DNA from: Acytostelium subglobosum LB1
Taxonomy: Eukaryota; Evosea; Eumycetozoa; Acytosteliales; Acytosteliaceae
Assembly (NCBI RefSeq): GCF_000787575.1
Contig: NW_012236518.1
Span: 682,001 to 746,000, forward strand
Direction of reading: 5' to 3'
Length of the DNA: 64,000 nucleotides
Part shown: positions 45,853-57,823 of the stretch, one piece after another
How positions within the stretch are numbered: the first letter of the stretch is position 1
Layout: every line of letters begins with the position of its first letter
Notes under the pieces: model-generated
The model's input: the letters and a program-made list of their open reading frames with translations, nothing else
What the model was told of the DNA's origin: nothing
Database searches by the model: none
Made by a program: the position numbers and the translations under genes

Positions 45853-47958
45853 CTACTTTCCAAGTATCACCTGCATGACCTTTGACCTCCTCAGTCTCTT
45901 GTAGTGCGAGGGGAAACGATGTTTGAGAAATAGGAGTGTGGACGGATCGTTCATGGCCTTGAGTGTCTTGATGTCCTGATGATCGATGGGTTCATCCGAC
46001 GTGACGATACCATTGTCCAACAAGTACTCGGCCACTGATATTCGACACTTGAGTAGAACACTTCGGAATGTTCTCGAGCCAAAGCCCTCTGTCCTGTTGT
46101 TATGTAGAAACTCGACCACGCGTCTATGTCCATTGATCGCAGCTGCGTTCATTGCCACCTTTGTCGCGCCCTCCGTTCGATTTAGATGTAGGAATGACAC
46201 AACCTCGAGATGTCCCTCCACACTAGCCATGTTCATTGCATTCGTTGTACATCCCTCTGTTCTATTATAGTGAAGGAACTTGACAATTTCGACGTATCCA
46301 TTGAGTCTGGTTCATGTATGATCGTTAGTTAGTATGAGTGTGGGACGATCAATCAATCAATCGACTTACGAAGCATTGTCCATGGCATATGTACCACATC
46401 CTTCGGTTCTGTTGTAGTGAAGGAACTTGACGACGTCGAGATGACCGTGGGAAGCAGCCAGATTGAGTCCCATGACAGAGGTGCCCTCGGTTCGGTTCTT
46501 GTGAAGATATTCGACAACGTCCAGGTGTCCGTTGGAGGCTGCCATTGTCATTGCCATGATGCTGCAGCCTTCTGTTCTGTTGTTACAAAGATATATTACA
46601 TTTGGTAGGTTACCAGCCGATGCGGCATGGTTGAGTTCGGAGAAGGTGAAGGGAGCGCGGGAATGCTTCGACATAAACTCCATCAGTGACACTGTTCCTC
46701 TCGCAGCAATGTGTGCCAGGACGATGGAGTTGTAGGGCTCCGTGCGATTGAGTGCCAGGAAGCGAATGACATCCTCATGATTGTTCTGTGCGGCCAGCTC
46801 CATCGCACGGTACACATAAGAGTACTGCGGCATGGTGTTGAACTGCTTGACATAGTCCAGTCGGCCCTGGGCTGCGGCGTCGTCGATGAACGCGTGTGTG
46901 GAGAAACAGACACAGCGTCGGGGGATCAAAAAGTCCACGACGTGCCATTGGCCCGCCTTTGTTGCCGTCACAAGCGAGGTGCACGTGCATTGATTGGCGT
47001 CGTCCTCAAGTATGAGCTCGAGCACGCCCACGTGACCACTGCCCGAGGCGATCTGCATCAGGTCCTGCTTGAGCAGGGTGAACACCTTGGGCTTGAGAGT
47101 CATGAGTAGACGCAGGGCCTCGACGTGGCCGCCCTTTACAGTGGCCACAAACTCTTGATAGTAGAAGTCGACCATGTTCTTCTGACATCGCTTGAGGAGG
47201 TAGGTCATGACGTCGACCTGGCCCGCCGTGCATGCGTTGAGGAACGTCTGCTTGGTGTAGCGCTCGCGTCGCCGCTCGTGGAACAGACGCACCACCCCCA
47301 GGTTGCCAGAGAGCGCCGCCGCGTCCTTGGCCTCGAACGTCCATTTGCCAATGTTGTGCTTGTGAAGATACTCGAGCAAGTCGAGATGTCCGTTGGTGGC
47401 GGCCTTGCGTACCGCCTTTGACGAGCAGCGCAGCGAATGATTGCGCTCCTTGAGCATCTGTCGAAAGTAGATCAAGAAGTGTAGACGTCCACTCGCACAC
47501 AGGTAGTCAAAGGTGTCAGGTGTGTCGGCCAGGATGTTGAAGTAGCGCTGTGCCACCGTGACAAACAGCTGGAAGCAGCCACTGCGCTTGCAGAGATGTT
47601 TGACGGCGCGTCTGTTGAATGAGAGTGGACGGTTGTTGCTCAACTTGTCGGCCAACAGTGCAAAGTGGCCGTTGACACACATCCACGCCACGCAATCAAT
47701 GTCGTCGTAGCGATATGACGTGGCTTTGTAGTTGGCATACTGCTTCTTGCCCCTTATCAACAGGCTTGAGAATATCATCTTTCTCAAATAGTCCGATCGC
47801 ATCACTGTGAAGAATGGTTGATCTATTGCTGTTGTCGTCGTCGTCATCATCATCGTCGTCGTCGTTATCGTCGTCATTGTTGATGATGATGATTGATCTG
47901 GACATGTCAATGTCGCCAGCGACACACTTGGTTCAATTTCAATTGACATTGACGACAT
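45853..47958 (-). CDS. Ankyrin-type NRTEG-repeat protein
   Basis: Minus-strand exons are 47958-46370 and 46306-45853, giving 680 residues. The N-terminal ~45 residues are Ser/Thr/Met-rich. A leader with FFTVMRSDYLRKMIFSSLL follows, typical of dictyostelid proteins of this family. The rest is divergent ankyrin-like repeats. The C-terminal ones have the consensus NGHLDVVEYLHxNRTEG, with six perfect NRTEG copies and one NRTEP. The intron falls inside one repeat. This is a large, rapidly changing dictyostelid family; the repeat should bind protein partners. The 3' end is 104 bases from the GH16 gene, convergent. No enzymatic domain is present. Confidence 0.88.
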
Positions 47959-48316
47959 GTCGTCTTGATCGTAATATTGGGTCCTTGTGGGCTGCTGGCT
48001 AGTTGTCTGTATTTAACAATGACTACTGAAATTGATTGATTGATTGATTGATTGAATGAATGAATGATTATTAGTGTCCACTAATATAGATGCCTAGGCT
48101 TTGTTGTAATTGTGTAATTGTGTGATTGTGTTGTGTTGAATGAGTGAATAGAATTCAAGAGAAGTGAAGTGAGTGGATGGTCCACCAAAGTCACACTCAC
48201 ACACCAAACCTTCCATCAGTCTTCACACACTACCTCGCTGCTCATTTGACGAAGATGTGAGGTAGTGTTGATTTTGGACAACACCATCTGGAAATATGGC
48301 TCCAATGATAATATTG
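47959..48316. other. Spacer, 358 bases
   Basis: This contains an ATTG run (about 48030-48055) in the leader of the NRTEG gene, TGTGATTGTG repeats, and 3' flank of the FNIP remnant. No gene is visible. Confidence 0.5.
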
Positions 48317-48732
48317 CTATTGTCCATTTGGGATCTGTTTATTGGGATTACGATCCCGCCATTCATGAATGCGAACATTGCGCTCCTCAATCAAGAGCTT
48401 CTGTAACAAACTGATCAGTTTGGATCGACGTACGAAGCCTGCGTTGAGTTTGTAGGTACGAGAGGATGAGTGGAAAATAAGGGACCAATCATTGTCCACC
48501 TTATATATCCTTTGTTCATCGAGGAAGTGCACAAATCTTGCATGTTGATGAAGTGTGTCAGCGATGTGATGAGCTCGTGACTCCCAGTCGTCCAGTAGAT
48601 TGTCGCCATAGGACATTATATTGATTGAGTTCACGTGCATGTTAGTAGGCAGCGCATGTTGGTAAAGGTCCATCATCATGACGTCTGGATTGTTGGAAGT
48701 GGCTGCTGGTATTCATCGTCTAGCAATTGTCA
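48317..48732 (-). pseudogene. Decayed C-terminal fragment of an F-box/FNIP gene
   Basis: The minus-strand stretch LYQHALPTNMHVNSI...HARFVHFLDEQRIYKVDNDW...KLNAGFVRRSKL aligns with the C-terminus of the neighbouring FNIP protein (LELPVGMRVGSIHI...HARSVHFNDERSIYQVDSEW...KFNAGFIHRSKL). About 120 codons are open. Just upstream the homology continues in a different frame as LLDDEYQQPLP, matching LMLDEHYQQPLP of the neighbour, so at least one frameshift separates the parts. Everything N-terminal to this is missing. It is best read as the remnant of a tandem duplicate, 3' of the intact copy; a short independently expressed protein is the alternative. Confidence 0.75.
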
Positions 48733-48781
48733 AACCCACGCCACGAAATGATGGAATGGTTCCAAGTGAAGAATATTAATA

Positions 48782-50766
48782 TCAAATTCCCATTAAACTG
48801 ATTTGATTATTGTAACCGTCATTCAAGTGTTTGTATAACCAACTGAACAGTTTGGACCGATGGATAAAGCCGGCGTTGAACTTGTGGTCACCGGCAAGGA
48901 GCCTGAGCGCTAGCGTCCACTCACTGTCCACCTGATATATCGATCGTTCATCATTGAAGTGTACTGATCTCGCATGTTGAAGTGTGTCTACAATGAAAGT
49001 CACTTGTGGCTCAAAGTCGAAAACAACATTTTCCCAGGTGGAGTAGCTGGGCAGAATGTGGATTGAGCCAACGCGCATCCCAACTGGAAGCTCAAGCTGG
49101 TATCTGTCCGTGATGGTCAGTTGAAGTGAATCGTTCTTCATAGCTGGAAGTGGTTGCTGGTAATGTTCGTCCAGCATCAGCACTTTGAGATTGGCCACCA
49201 GTTGGACATCGCTCAGACATTCAACCAATGATTGATTGAAAGAGTATCCAAACTCGAGATGAGTGACCGAGCTGGGGATGGTATGTTTGGCCAACGGTTG
49301 ATTAAATGCACAGTATAGATCGATGTGTGTGACAGAGCTCGGGATTGAATCTTTGACCAACGGCTGATCAAAGGACATGGCCAGTTTGAGGTGTGTGACA
49401 GAGTTGGGGATGACTCCAGGATTGATCGGCAAATTGCTTGCAAACTCCAGCTTGGTAACACTGCTAGGTATGTCACCGTGCTCCAGCTCGTGTGCCATGC
49501 CATCCGGCAGACTAAGATGCAGCACACATCTTGGTATCCTTGATAGATCCAATTCATTGAGATGCCAATATGGTGAACTGTAGTGACAGTAGTTGTACAG
49601 AGTAAGCTGGGTCAGAGATGCAGGAAGTATGCCGGGCGGTGGCAATGATCTAAGTTGGTTGTGGATGACAAGTGACTGCAGATTGGAAGGAGGGTCACCA
49701 AGCCAAATGGAAGAATGACGGGACTCATGGAAGGTGGATCCATCAGGTGTGAAAACCCATCTTGACCTTTCGCAGACCAGTTCAAGGTGCAGCAGAGTCG
49801 GTGGAAGCACGTCCACGGGAAGAGGACCCATGATGGAGAGGTACGACTTGGTGAGAGATCTTGGCAGCACACCGGACCATTGCTGCATGACACAAGTACT
49901 TTGGATAACGAGGTCAGTGACTGAGTCGGGGATGCATCCCGGTACCAAAGGATGTTTGATGTTATTCAGGTGTAGTGTAGTGACTGATGGTGGGATGACG
50001 CCAGGTGCTATGGGGTGCTGGTATGATAGGGGTAGGTATAGGCTGGTCAGCGCTGGCGGGAGTTGACCCACGCCAATGGGATGTTCGGGTTTGAAGTCGA
50101 AGTCGATGTCTGTGAGCGTCGCTGGCAGAGAGCACTCTGAGAGGGTTCTTTTGAAGCTTCTGGACATTCTGAGATAGGTGAGTCCAGCGGGCAGGATGCC
50201 ATCTGACAGATGTTGATTATAATCATTGCCCATTATTACGATGCTGACAGACTGAGGGATGGCACCTGGCTCAATGGCGTTATCAAAGTGGTCACCAAAG
50301 ACCAACAATGAGGTTGTCTCGGGAACTACTCCTCGTTTGAGAGCATCTTGGCCATCCCACTTGAACAAGTCAGTTGATGTCACTGTGAGAGTGAGGGAGT
50401 GAGAGAGCAGCATGATGTTGGCGGTGGTGATGTGTCAGTAGCACTGATGATGAATCTTGATGATGATGATGTTTGATGCTGTTGGCTACACACCAATTAC
50501 ATAACATACATACATTGTATTCCAAAGTACTGGGTCGTGAGTGAACGAGTTAATACATCTTTGTATGAGACCAGATGGAAATGGTCTGACAAAAAGGTAG
50601 GCGCAACAGAGGTGAAGTAACTGGCACTGTTCAGCAAGAGGTAACTGTCTCGCTCACGATATAATCGCTTGCATGACATGCTGAGAAAGATACCAGTGTG
50701 CAACTTCACTTCTTCATCAACATATCCAATGACCTTCTTGAGCAAGAGAACAGGTAACTTGTCCAT
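48782..50766 (-). CDS. F-box/FNIP-repeat protein
   Basis: Minus-strand exons are 50766-50514 and 50382-48782 (phase 1, CAA T|TG ACA), giving 617 residues. The N-terminus MDKLPVLLLKKVIGYV...SMSCKRLY is F-box-like. STDLFKWDGQDALKRGVVP starts the FNIP repeats, leucine-rich-like units of ~22 residues with the core IPSSVTHLxL...FNQPL. About a dozen are recognisable. The C-terminal ~130 residues form the conserved end domain of this dictyostelid family (HARSVHFNDERSIYQVD). F-box proteins usually recruit substrates to SCF ubiquitin ligases, with the repeats choosing the target. The acceptor is CTCTCACAG; a nearer CATCATCAG would give the wrong frame. The decayed fragment downstream is a paralogue. 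Confidence 0.9.
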
Positions 50767-52152
50767 TCTATTTCATTCGTTCGTTCACAACTTGGTTGTA
50801 TCTTGAATATCTGTATCTGAAGCTGTATTTTACAAATCATTCAAAGGTCGCATGATTGATTGAATGATTCCCGACAATTTAGTAAGTATGTTGATCGATC
50901 CCTCATGTTGAGGTGTGTCCACGATGTGTGATCGGGAGTCACGGCTAAGTCGACAAGCTAACTCTTCCAAGTAAGAACCCGTTAACAATGTCATATTGAT
51001 AGAATGAACAATGAAGTTAAAGTCGTCCTATTCATTATATCAATATGACATATGTATCGGGTTCTTAATGAGTAACGGAGGTTGTCAACTACTCTACGTT
51101 GGAATCCATCTTCCACTCTTTGAAGTCCTTATCCCAAAGTCAATCATTGAAATATTAGTCATCATATTGTTGTTGTTACTGTTGTTGATTGATGTAACTT
51201 TGATGTTGACAAAGGTGCTGTGTTCCAATACGATCAATCAATCAATCATATAAACAAAACAAATAATTATGTATATATATATATCTCCATATTCCTATGC
51301 CTATTCTATTTGTGTATCTTTTAATGAATGGTCCGATGAAGATTCACAACATCATCAAAAACAACAACAATAACTTCATCATCAACACTAGAAGAGGTTA
51401 TAATTATGATGCCTATAGTATCTCTTTTAATCACAACATTAGACACTGCCAGCTGAGAGGGTCCTACTTTGCCAAGGTGGGGTCAGTAGCCTCCTGCATC
51501 CTCGTGAAATTTCTGGAGAGGTATCATTGTGTCAATGATCGCGTGGACACTCGGCATTAGTTTTGCTCTTTGATCACTTTTCATGTCCAGTAGGAAACTT
51601 ACCCTGAAAACTTCGCTGTGAGGAGCTTTTTGACTTTGTTGATCTGTATTTCTCTCTCTCTTTTTGCGAAAGGAAACACCAAGGGCATGCACCTTTGCAC
51701 TCTTGTCTTTGATTTCTCACACCCTACCTCCGGGGCCTAACACCAACATCAATACCTACTCTGATCTTTTCTAACTCCTTCATTCTAAACAAATAACTTA
51801 CTTACTTATATATATACATATATAACTTGGATATCATTTTTGAAGTTGTGATCACAACTTCTTCACTGACCTTCCATCTAAACAATCACTCACACGCTCA
51901 CACACTGATCAAAACAGGAGTCTTTGCATCACACCCCCCCCCACGATCACAATCGCTCACTCATTCACTCCTCAGTCACCATCACTCACTCCCTCGCACA
52001 CTTTCAAATCTTACCTCATAGCAAACAACAAATAAGGCTCCAACCAACTATTCAAGTTCCGATCCTTATTCCATCTTCATCAACTACCTAAACGCACGCA
52101 CACATACAGATAGACAACAACATCCACATATAGATAGACAGACAGATAAAAC
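50767..52152. other. Spacer, 1.4 kb, with hairpin
   Basis: This lies between the divergent FNIP and MFS genes. It holds the inverted repeat listed separately (50972-51067), an AT-rich centre (51160-51300), a mixed-composition patch at about 51430-51720, and a C/A-rich leader before the MFS start. Open frames at 51297-51692 on both strands lack recognisable content. Confidence 0.5.
50972..51067. repeat. 96-base imperfect inverted repeat (hairpin)
   Basis: The left arm 50972-51010 starts TAAGAACCCG and contains TCATATTGATA. The right arm 51029-51067 is its reverse complement at 33 of 39 positions. The loop is 18 bases. Most mismatches cluster in one internal bulge after the first ten pairs. 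It could be a small-RNA precursor, a tiny transposon-derived element, or a cruciform regulatory site. I saw no clear target-site duplication at its ends. Confidence 0.85.
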
Positions 52153-54077
52153 ATGTTGTCAAACACACCAACAGACGATGGCGAGATCGACCTGGAAGTC
52201 AGAGGTAAGGGCGATCGCATGCCCTTGCTGAGGCGCAACAGCCAGGATGAACCAGTAGGCGACACACCATATTACAGCGGCCCCAAGCCTCAGATCGATG
52301 TGCAGCGCCGTCTGACAATGACCGAGAAGATATCCTATGGTCTGGGCGAGGGTGGTCTGTCCATCTACCAGGTGATTAAGGGATTCTTCCTCAACACCTT
52401 CTTGCTCAGCGTTGCCAAGCTCAACCCGCTCTACTCTGCGCTTATCCTTTTCACAACGAAAGCCGTCGATGCTTTCTCTGACATCTTTGTCGGATCCCTC
52501 AGTGACCGTACCGTGTCACGTTTTGGACGTCGTAGAGTCTGGATTCTCGGTGGCATGTTCCCTCTGGCTATCCTCTATACTGCTCTATGGTATGTTGTCA
52601 GCTGACAGGTTGCAGTCCACGGCCGGTCGACCAATCTTGCTAACATCATGTGTCCAATCCATATCCTCCAGGTACGTCCCACCAGTGTCTGAAGTGGCCA
52701 AGGTCGTATATTACCAAATCATTGTAATTCTGCTGAGTATTGCCTACACATGTGTGGCCATTCCTTACTCTGCCATGAATGCAGAGATCACAAGTGACTA
52801 TGATGAAAGGACTTCCCTGGCAGGCGTATGTCTACACTCTTTCTTTTTGATTGGCAGTCACGTGATTCATCATCGGTCACGTGATCAATCATGTGATAAG
52901 TCTTCTAACGTATCCATCCGCATCCAATCTAACAGTATAGAATGATATCTATGATGCTTGGAGGTGTGGTGTCATCTTTCGTACATTCGATACTCATCAA
53001 TACATTCACAGAGACAATCGATGGTGTCAAGGTCACAGACTATGAAGCCGGTTATCTACTCAGTGGTGGTGTTTGGGGATCAATCATGCTGATCCCACTG
53101 TTCATCACATTCTGGGGCACCAGGAACATCAAGACTGCAGCACTCTCCGACTCCCACGTCCCATTCTTCCAAGGACTCATGGTGATGTTCAAGAACAGAG
53201 CATTCATCACTGTCACATTGCTTTATTTCTTCTGCCAGGTATGTGTTTGCACCATTCTCATCCATTGTCTTGTCCATGACTAACTCGCCCATCCATCCAT
53301 CAATCCACACATGCACACACAGATTGCCGTTCAATTTGTCCAGAACAACTTGTTGATGTACTGTACCTATGTGGCTAATGCCGAGAAGGACTTCCCATAT
53401 ATCTTGGCCACACTTCAGATATCGGTCAGCATCTTCATCGTCTTTTGGAGCAAGATGTGCCAACTTCTTGGCAAGAAGACAGTGTATTATATCGGTGCAG
53501 TGTTCCTGCTGGTGGCATTTGCCAGTCTATACTTTGTGCCAGCCAACAACAAGGCACTTGTCTGGGGTATTGCTGCATTCAGTGGCGTAAGTATAGTATA
53601 CCTCAGCCCGGTCCATACAGTCACGTGACCAGTCATACTCACTCATACTCACTCATACTTTAGATTGGTGTATCTGTTGCCTTCCTGGTACCAATGTCTA
53701 TGTTGCCAGATGTGATCGAGCTCGATGAACTGAAAACTGGAGAGAGACGTGAGGGTCTGTTCTGCTCGCTGTTCCTCTTCTTCCAGAAGCTCGGTCTGTC
53801 GGTCGGTCTGGCCGTGTCCAACTTTGTGCTCAGTGCAGCTGGCTACACGGCACCAGCCAGCGTCGATGGCGACAGCAATGAGATCATCGACAACAACAAG
53901 GAGAACGCAAGCGTTGTCTTTGCCCTGCGTATGCTGGTCAGTGTTGTTCCAACAGTCATTGTATTATTTAGCTTTGTCGCTGTCTTCTTCTATCCGATCA
54001 CCAAGGAGTCACACAACCAAACCAGAGAGTTACTACGCAGGAAGAAGGAAGGTGCAACTGTCATCGTCGAGAATTAA
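52153..54077 (+). CDS. MFS_2 (GPH/MFSD2-like) cation symporter
   Basis: Exons are 52153-52589, 52672-52825, 52936-53238, 53323-53586 and 53664-54077, giving 523 residues. It is a twelve-helix major facilitator of the glycoside-pentoside-hexuronide/MFSD2 branch. Typical features are LSYG-like SYGLGEGG at helix 1, AVDAFSDIFVGSLSDRTVSRFGRRR (the conserved Asp pair and loop 2-3 RRR), ERTSLAGYRM at helices 4-5, and MLPDVIELDELKTGERREGLF before helix 11. Family members carry sugars or, in MFSD2A, lysophospholipids together with Na+ or H+; the substrate is not decided here. Exon 3 must start at 52936, after AACAG, to give the family's GYR motif. Introns 2 and 4 contain TCACGTGA octamers. Confidence 0.9.
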
Positions 54078-54485
54078 TCAATTAATATCTCGTTCCAACT
54101 CATCAATCAATCATTCAACCAAACCAAGGTATCAATCATTCAATCAACTTTCCAACCCAACATAACAATCAATCACCACTTCCTCCACTTCCACCTCTTA
54201 CTCCAACCTTTGCTTGGTGTTGCACCGCCTCACTCTCCCTCCTCGCTAACTCTCATTCCATCCAAATATATATAAGAAGGGAATCTGACTAAGATTACCT
54301 TTGTTCGAATAAACTATTATATATATATATAATATAATATATATTAAACGATTAATTATACAATGTTTCGTCAATTCCCCGACAAAGACGTGTGAAAGGT
54401 CAAGCAAGGCTTGAATGATGAGGCAAACATTAGTTATCATCATTCATTAATTCATTCAATCAAACAACATATATATACTTAAGAT
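54078..54485. other. Spacer, 408 bases
   Basis: This is MFS 3' flank with AATC repeats and a C/T-rich patch (about 54180-54250), followed by an AT-rich promoter with TATATATATATA at about 54321 before the lectin gene. No gene is visible. Confidence 0.5.
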
Positions 54486-55561
54486 ATGCCTCCAAAGAAG
54501 TTAGCTACCCAGGTCAAAGTAACAACTGGTGCTCCACATCCACCAACCCAGGTCCAAGTAACAACTGTGGCTCCCCTGCCACCAGCTACATCGTCAACTA
54601 TCACAAACATGATGACCAATTATAATACAAACCAAACTGGTATATGTACATTCTGTTTGGAAGAGATTGTTCAGACCAAATGGATAAATCATGTATCAAT
54701 ATGTTTGAACAATGCCAAGGACCTCTATCCTATTGTTGTTGTTGGAGGTATGTGTATACATTCAACTCAATCAATCAACTAATGACCTAACATTACATGT
54801 CAGATGAGGTACCATCACCTGCTTCCAAGGTGTTCAAGGACAGATTCTTACTCAAACAGATACTTAAACATGTTCCAATATATACTATGTTTCCCAATAC
54901 TATTCTGAATAGCAATAATGCATCATGGAGACAAGGTACACTGTTGCTGACTGCTAGTCGCCAATCTCAAGTATCATACTGTTGGAGCTCAAGGAGGGTC
55001 AGAAATCTATCGAATGGATTCATCGCAAAGTTTGGCATAAGGATGGGGAAGCCTCGGACTACAGAGGAGGCACTGGGTGATGGCATGGCCTTTGTTATCC
55101 AGAATCACAGTCAACAAATAGCTCAGTCTCGTCTAATTGGTGGCAACTCTCTCGGCTATTCAAACATACCCAATAGCTTGGCCATTGAGTTTGATATCTA
55201 TGCCAACGACAATTGTCAAGATCCCAATGACAATCACATTTCAGTACATACCAATGGACAGGGTAACAACTCATCGGAACATAGATATTCGATTGGCGTA
55301 GGCACGCCAACATGTCAGATGAATGACTACCAGTTGCATCATGTGATCGTCACCTACAATCCACATGTTCCAGACAAGCAGATGACCATTAGCTTTGACG
55401 GTGTCAACATTGTCCAGTGCTCAATTGTCCTCCACACTCGTCTAAAACTACACAATGATGATGAGGCATACGTTGGATTCACTGCTGCCACTGGCCTGTA
55501 TCATCAAGAACACATCGTAGAGTACTTTGAGATGCATAGACTCATCAAATCATACTATTAG
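54486..55561 (+). CDS. Zinc-finger plus legume-type lectin protein
   Basis: Exons are 54486-54747 and 54804-55561, giving 339 residues. Residues 1-50 are Pro/Thr-rich, with no signal peptide. Residues ~53-73, CTFCLEEIVQTKWINHVSIC, form a C2HC zinc knuckle resembling UBZ/Rad18-type fingers. The C-terminal ~240 residues are a legume-type (L-type) lectin fold. DGMAFVIQNHS and LAIEFDIYANDNCQDPNDNH carry the Asp/Asn ligands expected for metal-dependent sugar binding, and HHVIVTYNPHVPDKQMTISFDG forms a back-sheet strand. Because there is no secretion signal, it may act in the cytosol, for example recognising glycans exposed on damaged vacuoles; that role is only an inference. Confidence 0.85.
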
Positions 55562-55736
55562 TGTAATGAATGAATGGAAGACGACTCGACGAATGTATTC
55601 AACTGAACTTCATTTGCATTGCTTTGCGTGTTTGAGTGATGTGCATGTTGTTGGATGCTACTGTTACTGCTGTTACTGCTGTTGCTATTGCTGTTGCTGT
55701 ATTCGCGCGCATTGATTGGATTGATTGATTGATGTG

Positions 55737-57433
55737 TTATCTTGGTGGTGATTGAGTGGATTGCGTGAGCGATGTCTTGACATCATAGTCGTCTGTGCGG
55801 CGTTCCTCTGAGGACGCCCATTGAATCGTTTGCGACTCGGTCAGATATGGTGCTGAAGAATCTTGCTGCGCGACGCCATTGCTGTTGCCATCGAGCTTGA
55901 TCTTCTTCTCGGTGGGCTCGTTGACGCCACTCTCTGTTTGCAGGACGGGCAGACCACCGATTGGGATTGTGCCGCTGCCGCCACTGCCACTTCCTGGTGT
56001 GCTTCCTACTGGTGCTCCTGTGCTACTTACGTCACCATCGTAGTACCTGTCGCGCTCCTGTGATCTGGATCTTGATCTCTTGTAGCCAACGTCGCCAACG
56101 CGTGGTTGATCTGGATAGCCGCCAGTACCAACGCCGACACCACCGCCTCTACTGTCTCTAAAGTCGCCACCTCGCTCGCGATAGAACTCGTCTCCACCAC
56201 CGCTGCCGCCGCCGCCTCCTCTGTAGTCTCCTCTGTAATCTCCTCTTCTGCCTCCTCTGTCGTCCTCGCGGTAATAATCAAAGTCTCCTCTGCGATCCCT
56301 GTATTCTCTGTCTCTGTAGTCCCTGTCCCTGTAGTCGCGTCTTTCTCTGAATTCGCCTCCACCGCCTCGTCTGTCTCTAAACTCCCTGTCTCTGCCGCCA
56401 CCGCCATAGTCTCCGCGGCCATAGTCGCCACGGCCGCCGCCACCGCCACCTCCAGAGAAGTCCTTTCTCCTCGATGGGCTTGGACTGCGGCTCTTCCTAT
56501 CTCCAAACAACTTGACGTATAGTGGCTTGGATGGGTTGTGTAGATGCATAAAGTTGCAGAAGCCACCTCTGTCGCATGTGCCCAAGTCAAACTGTCGACA
56601 TCTAGATTCGTTAAAGTCGGTCACAGGTGAGAACTCTGCCACGATTGGACGGCCTGTATCAAGATTGATTGATTGATTGTGTGTTAGTATCCAACATTCC
56701 AACATCCAACGCACTCACTACACGCGCACTGACAACATACCATCATAGTATCTTCCTCTCAAGCCTTCACATGCAGCTGCAGCGGATTCCTCGGTGGAGA
56801 ACCTAACATATACATTGCCAATGAGATGGTCGCCAAGGTTGGCAGTGACGTAGAGGAGCTCAACCGTGCCGTACTTGGCAAGGCCCTCGTGAATGTCCTC
56901 ATAAAAGTCGTCAAAGTGCTTCTGGATCTCCTCCTCGGTGGCCTGGATTGGGGGCAGGTTTGCCGGTCTCTTCAAGTAAGGGCTCTGATAGAGGTTGGGC
57001 AGGATGATCGTCTGGCTTGCCAATGGCTTGTTGTGCAGTCTCGAGCATCTGTCTCCATGTCTACATGCTCCAATCTTCAAGTAGAATGGGCAGTTCTGCC
57101 TTTAAGTATGAGAGAGAGTTATAGTGATTGATTAGAAGGTTGTTTCAAAGTTAATATCCAATGTATAATCGTAGTGTTACGCATGATATGATCATTGTAG
57201 TGTTGTTGATTTGGATGTCACGTCGACGCGTGAAGATAACAAGTTATAACTTCTGCTGCTGCTGCTGTGCTAGATATGTTGTGCTGTTCTGTGCTATGCT
57301 GTAGTTGAGCTGCGCTCTTATAATATGCTGTCCTGTCGACGCTAGATATATATGTTTGTATGTATGTACCTGCTCCTGCTGCTGTATGTAGCTAGAGCTA
57401 GAGGTGGAGTGGCGATGATGGTGAGGGAGCAGC

Positions 57434-57465
<32 letters not shown>

Positions 57466-57823
57466 CAGTTCAAATACTACAATCACACACATATATTAAG
57501 ATGTTTAATAATAAAGAAGATCTCACAACAAGTAAGTGCTAAATGCTAAAATGCTAAATGCTAAATGCTATATGCTACATGCTAAATGCTAAAGCTACAG
57601 CTACAGCTAGAAAGAGAAAGAGGACAGACAATATTAAGAGATACATATTGTTTGTTTGTTTGTTTGTTTGTTTGTGTGATGATGAATGGTGATTGATTGT
57701 TTGCTTGTTTGTTTGTTTGATTGATTGATTGATCGACGCAATAGTAGACATTGTTTGTTAGGTTTATCCAATAACTTACTGATCCTTCTCTGTTCCAAAG
57801 ATTGCAGCTCTTCGTTCGGCCAT
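55737..57823 (-). CDS. u2af1: Splicing factor U2AF 35-kDa subunit
   Basis: Minus-strand exons are 57823-57780, 57099-56741 and 56653-55737, giving 439 residues. [21 protein letters not shown] is the family's N-terminus across the first junction. ZnF1 is [20 protein letters not shown]. The U2AF-homology RRM runs from [11 protein letters not shown] to EFSPVTDF, and ZnF2 is [19 protein letters not shown]. The protein binds the AG at 3' splice sites and partners U2AF65. The ~190-residue tail is RS at first, then RGG/RDYRDR-rich, then Gly/Ser-rich, longer than in animals. Intron 1 is 680 bases, the longest in the window, and carries a minisatellite; intron-mediated self-regulation is conceivable. 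Confidence 0.96.
57537..57593. repeat. Heptamer minisatellite in U2AF intron 1
   Basis: About eight copies of a seven-base unit, consensus TAAATGC, lie inside the first intron of the U2AF gene. Flanking simple repeats are GA (about 57437-57460) and TTTG (57649-57676). Confidence 0.85.
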
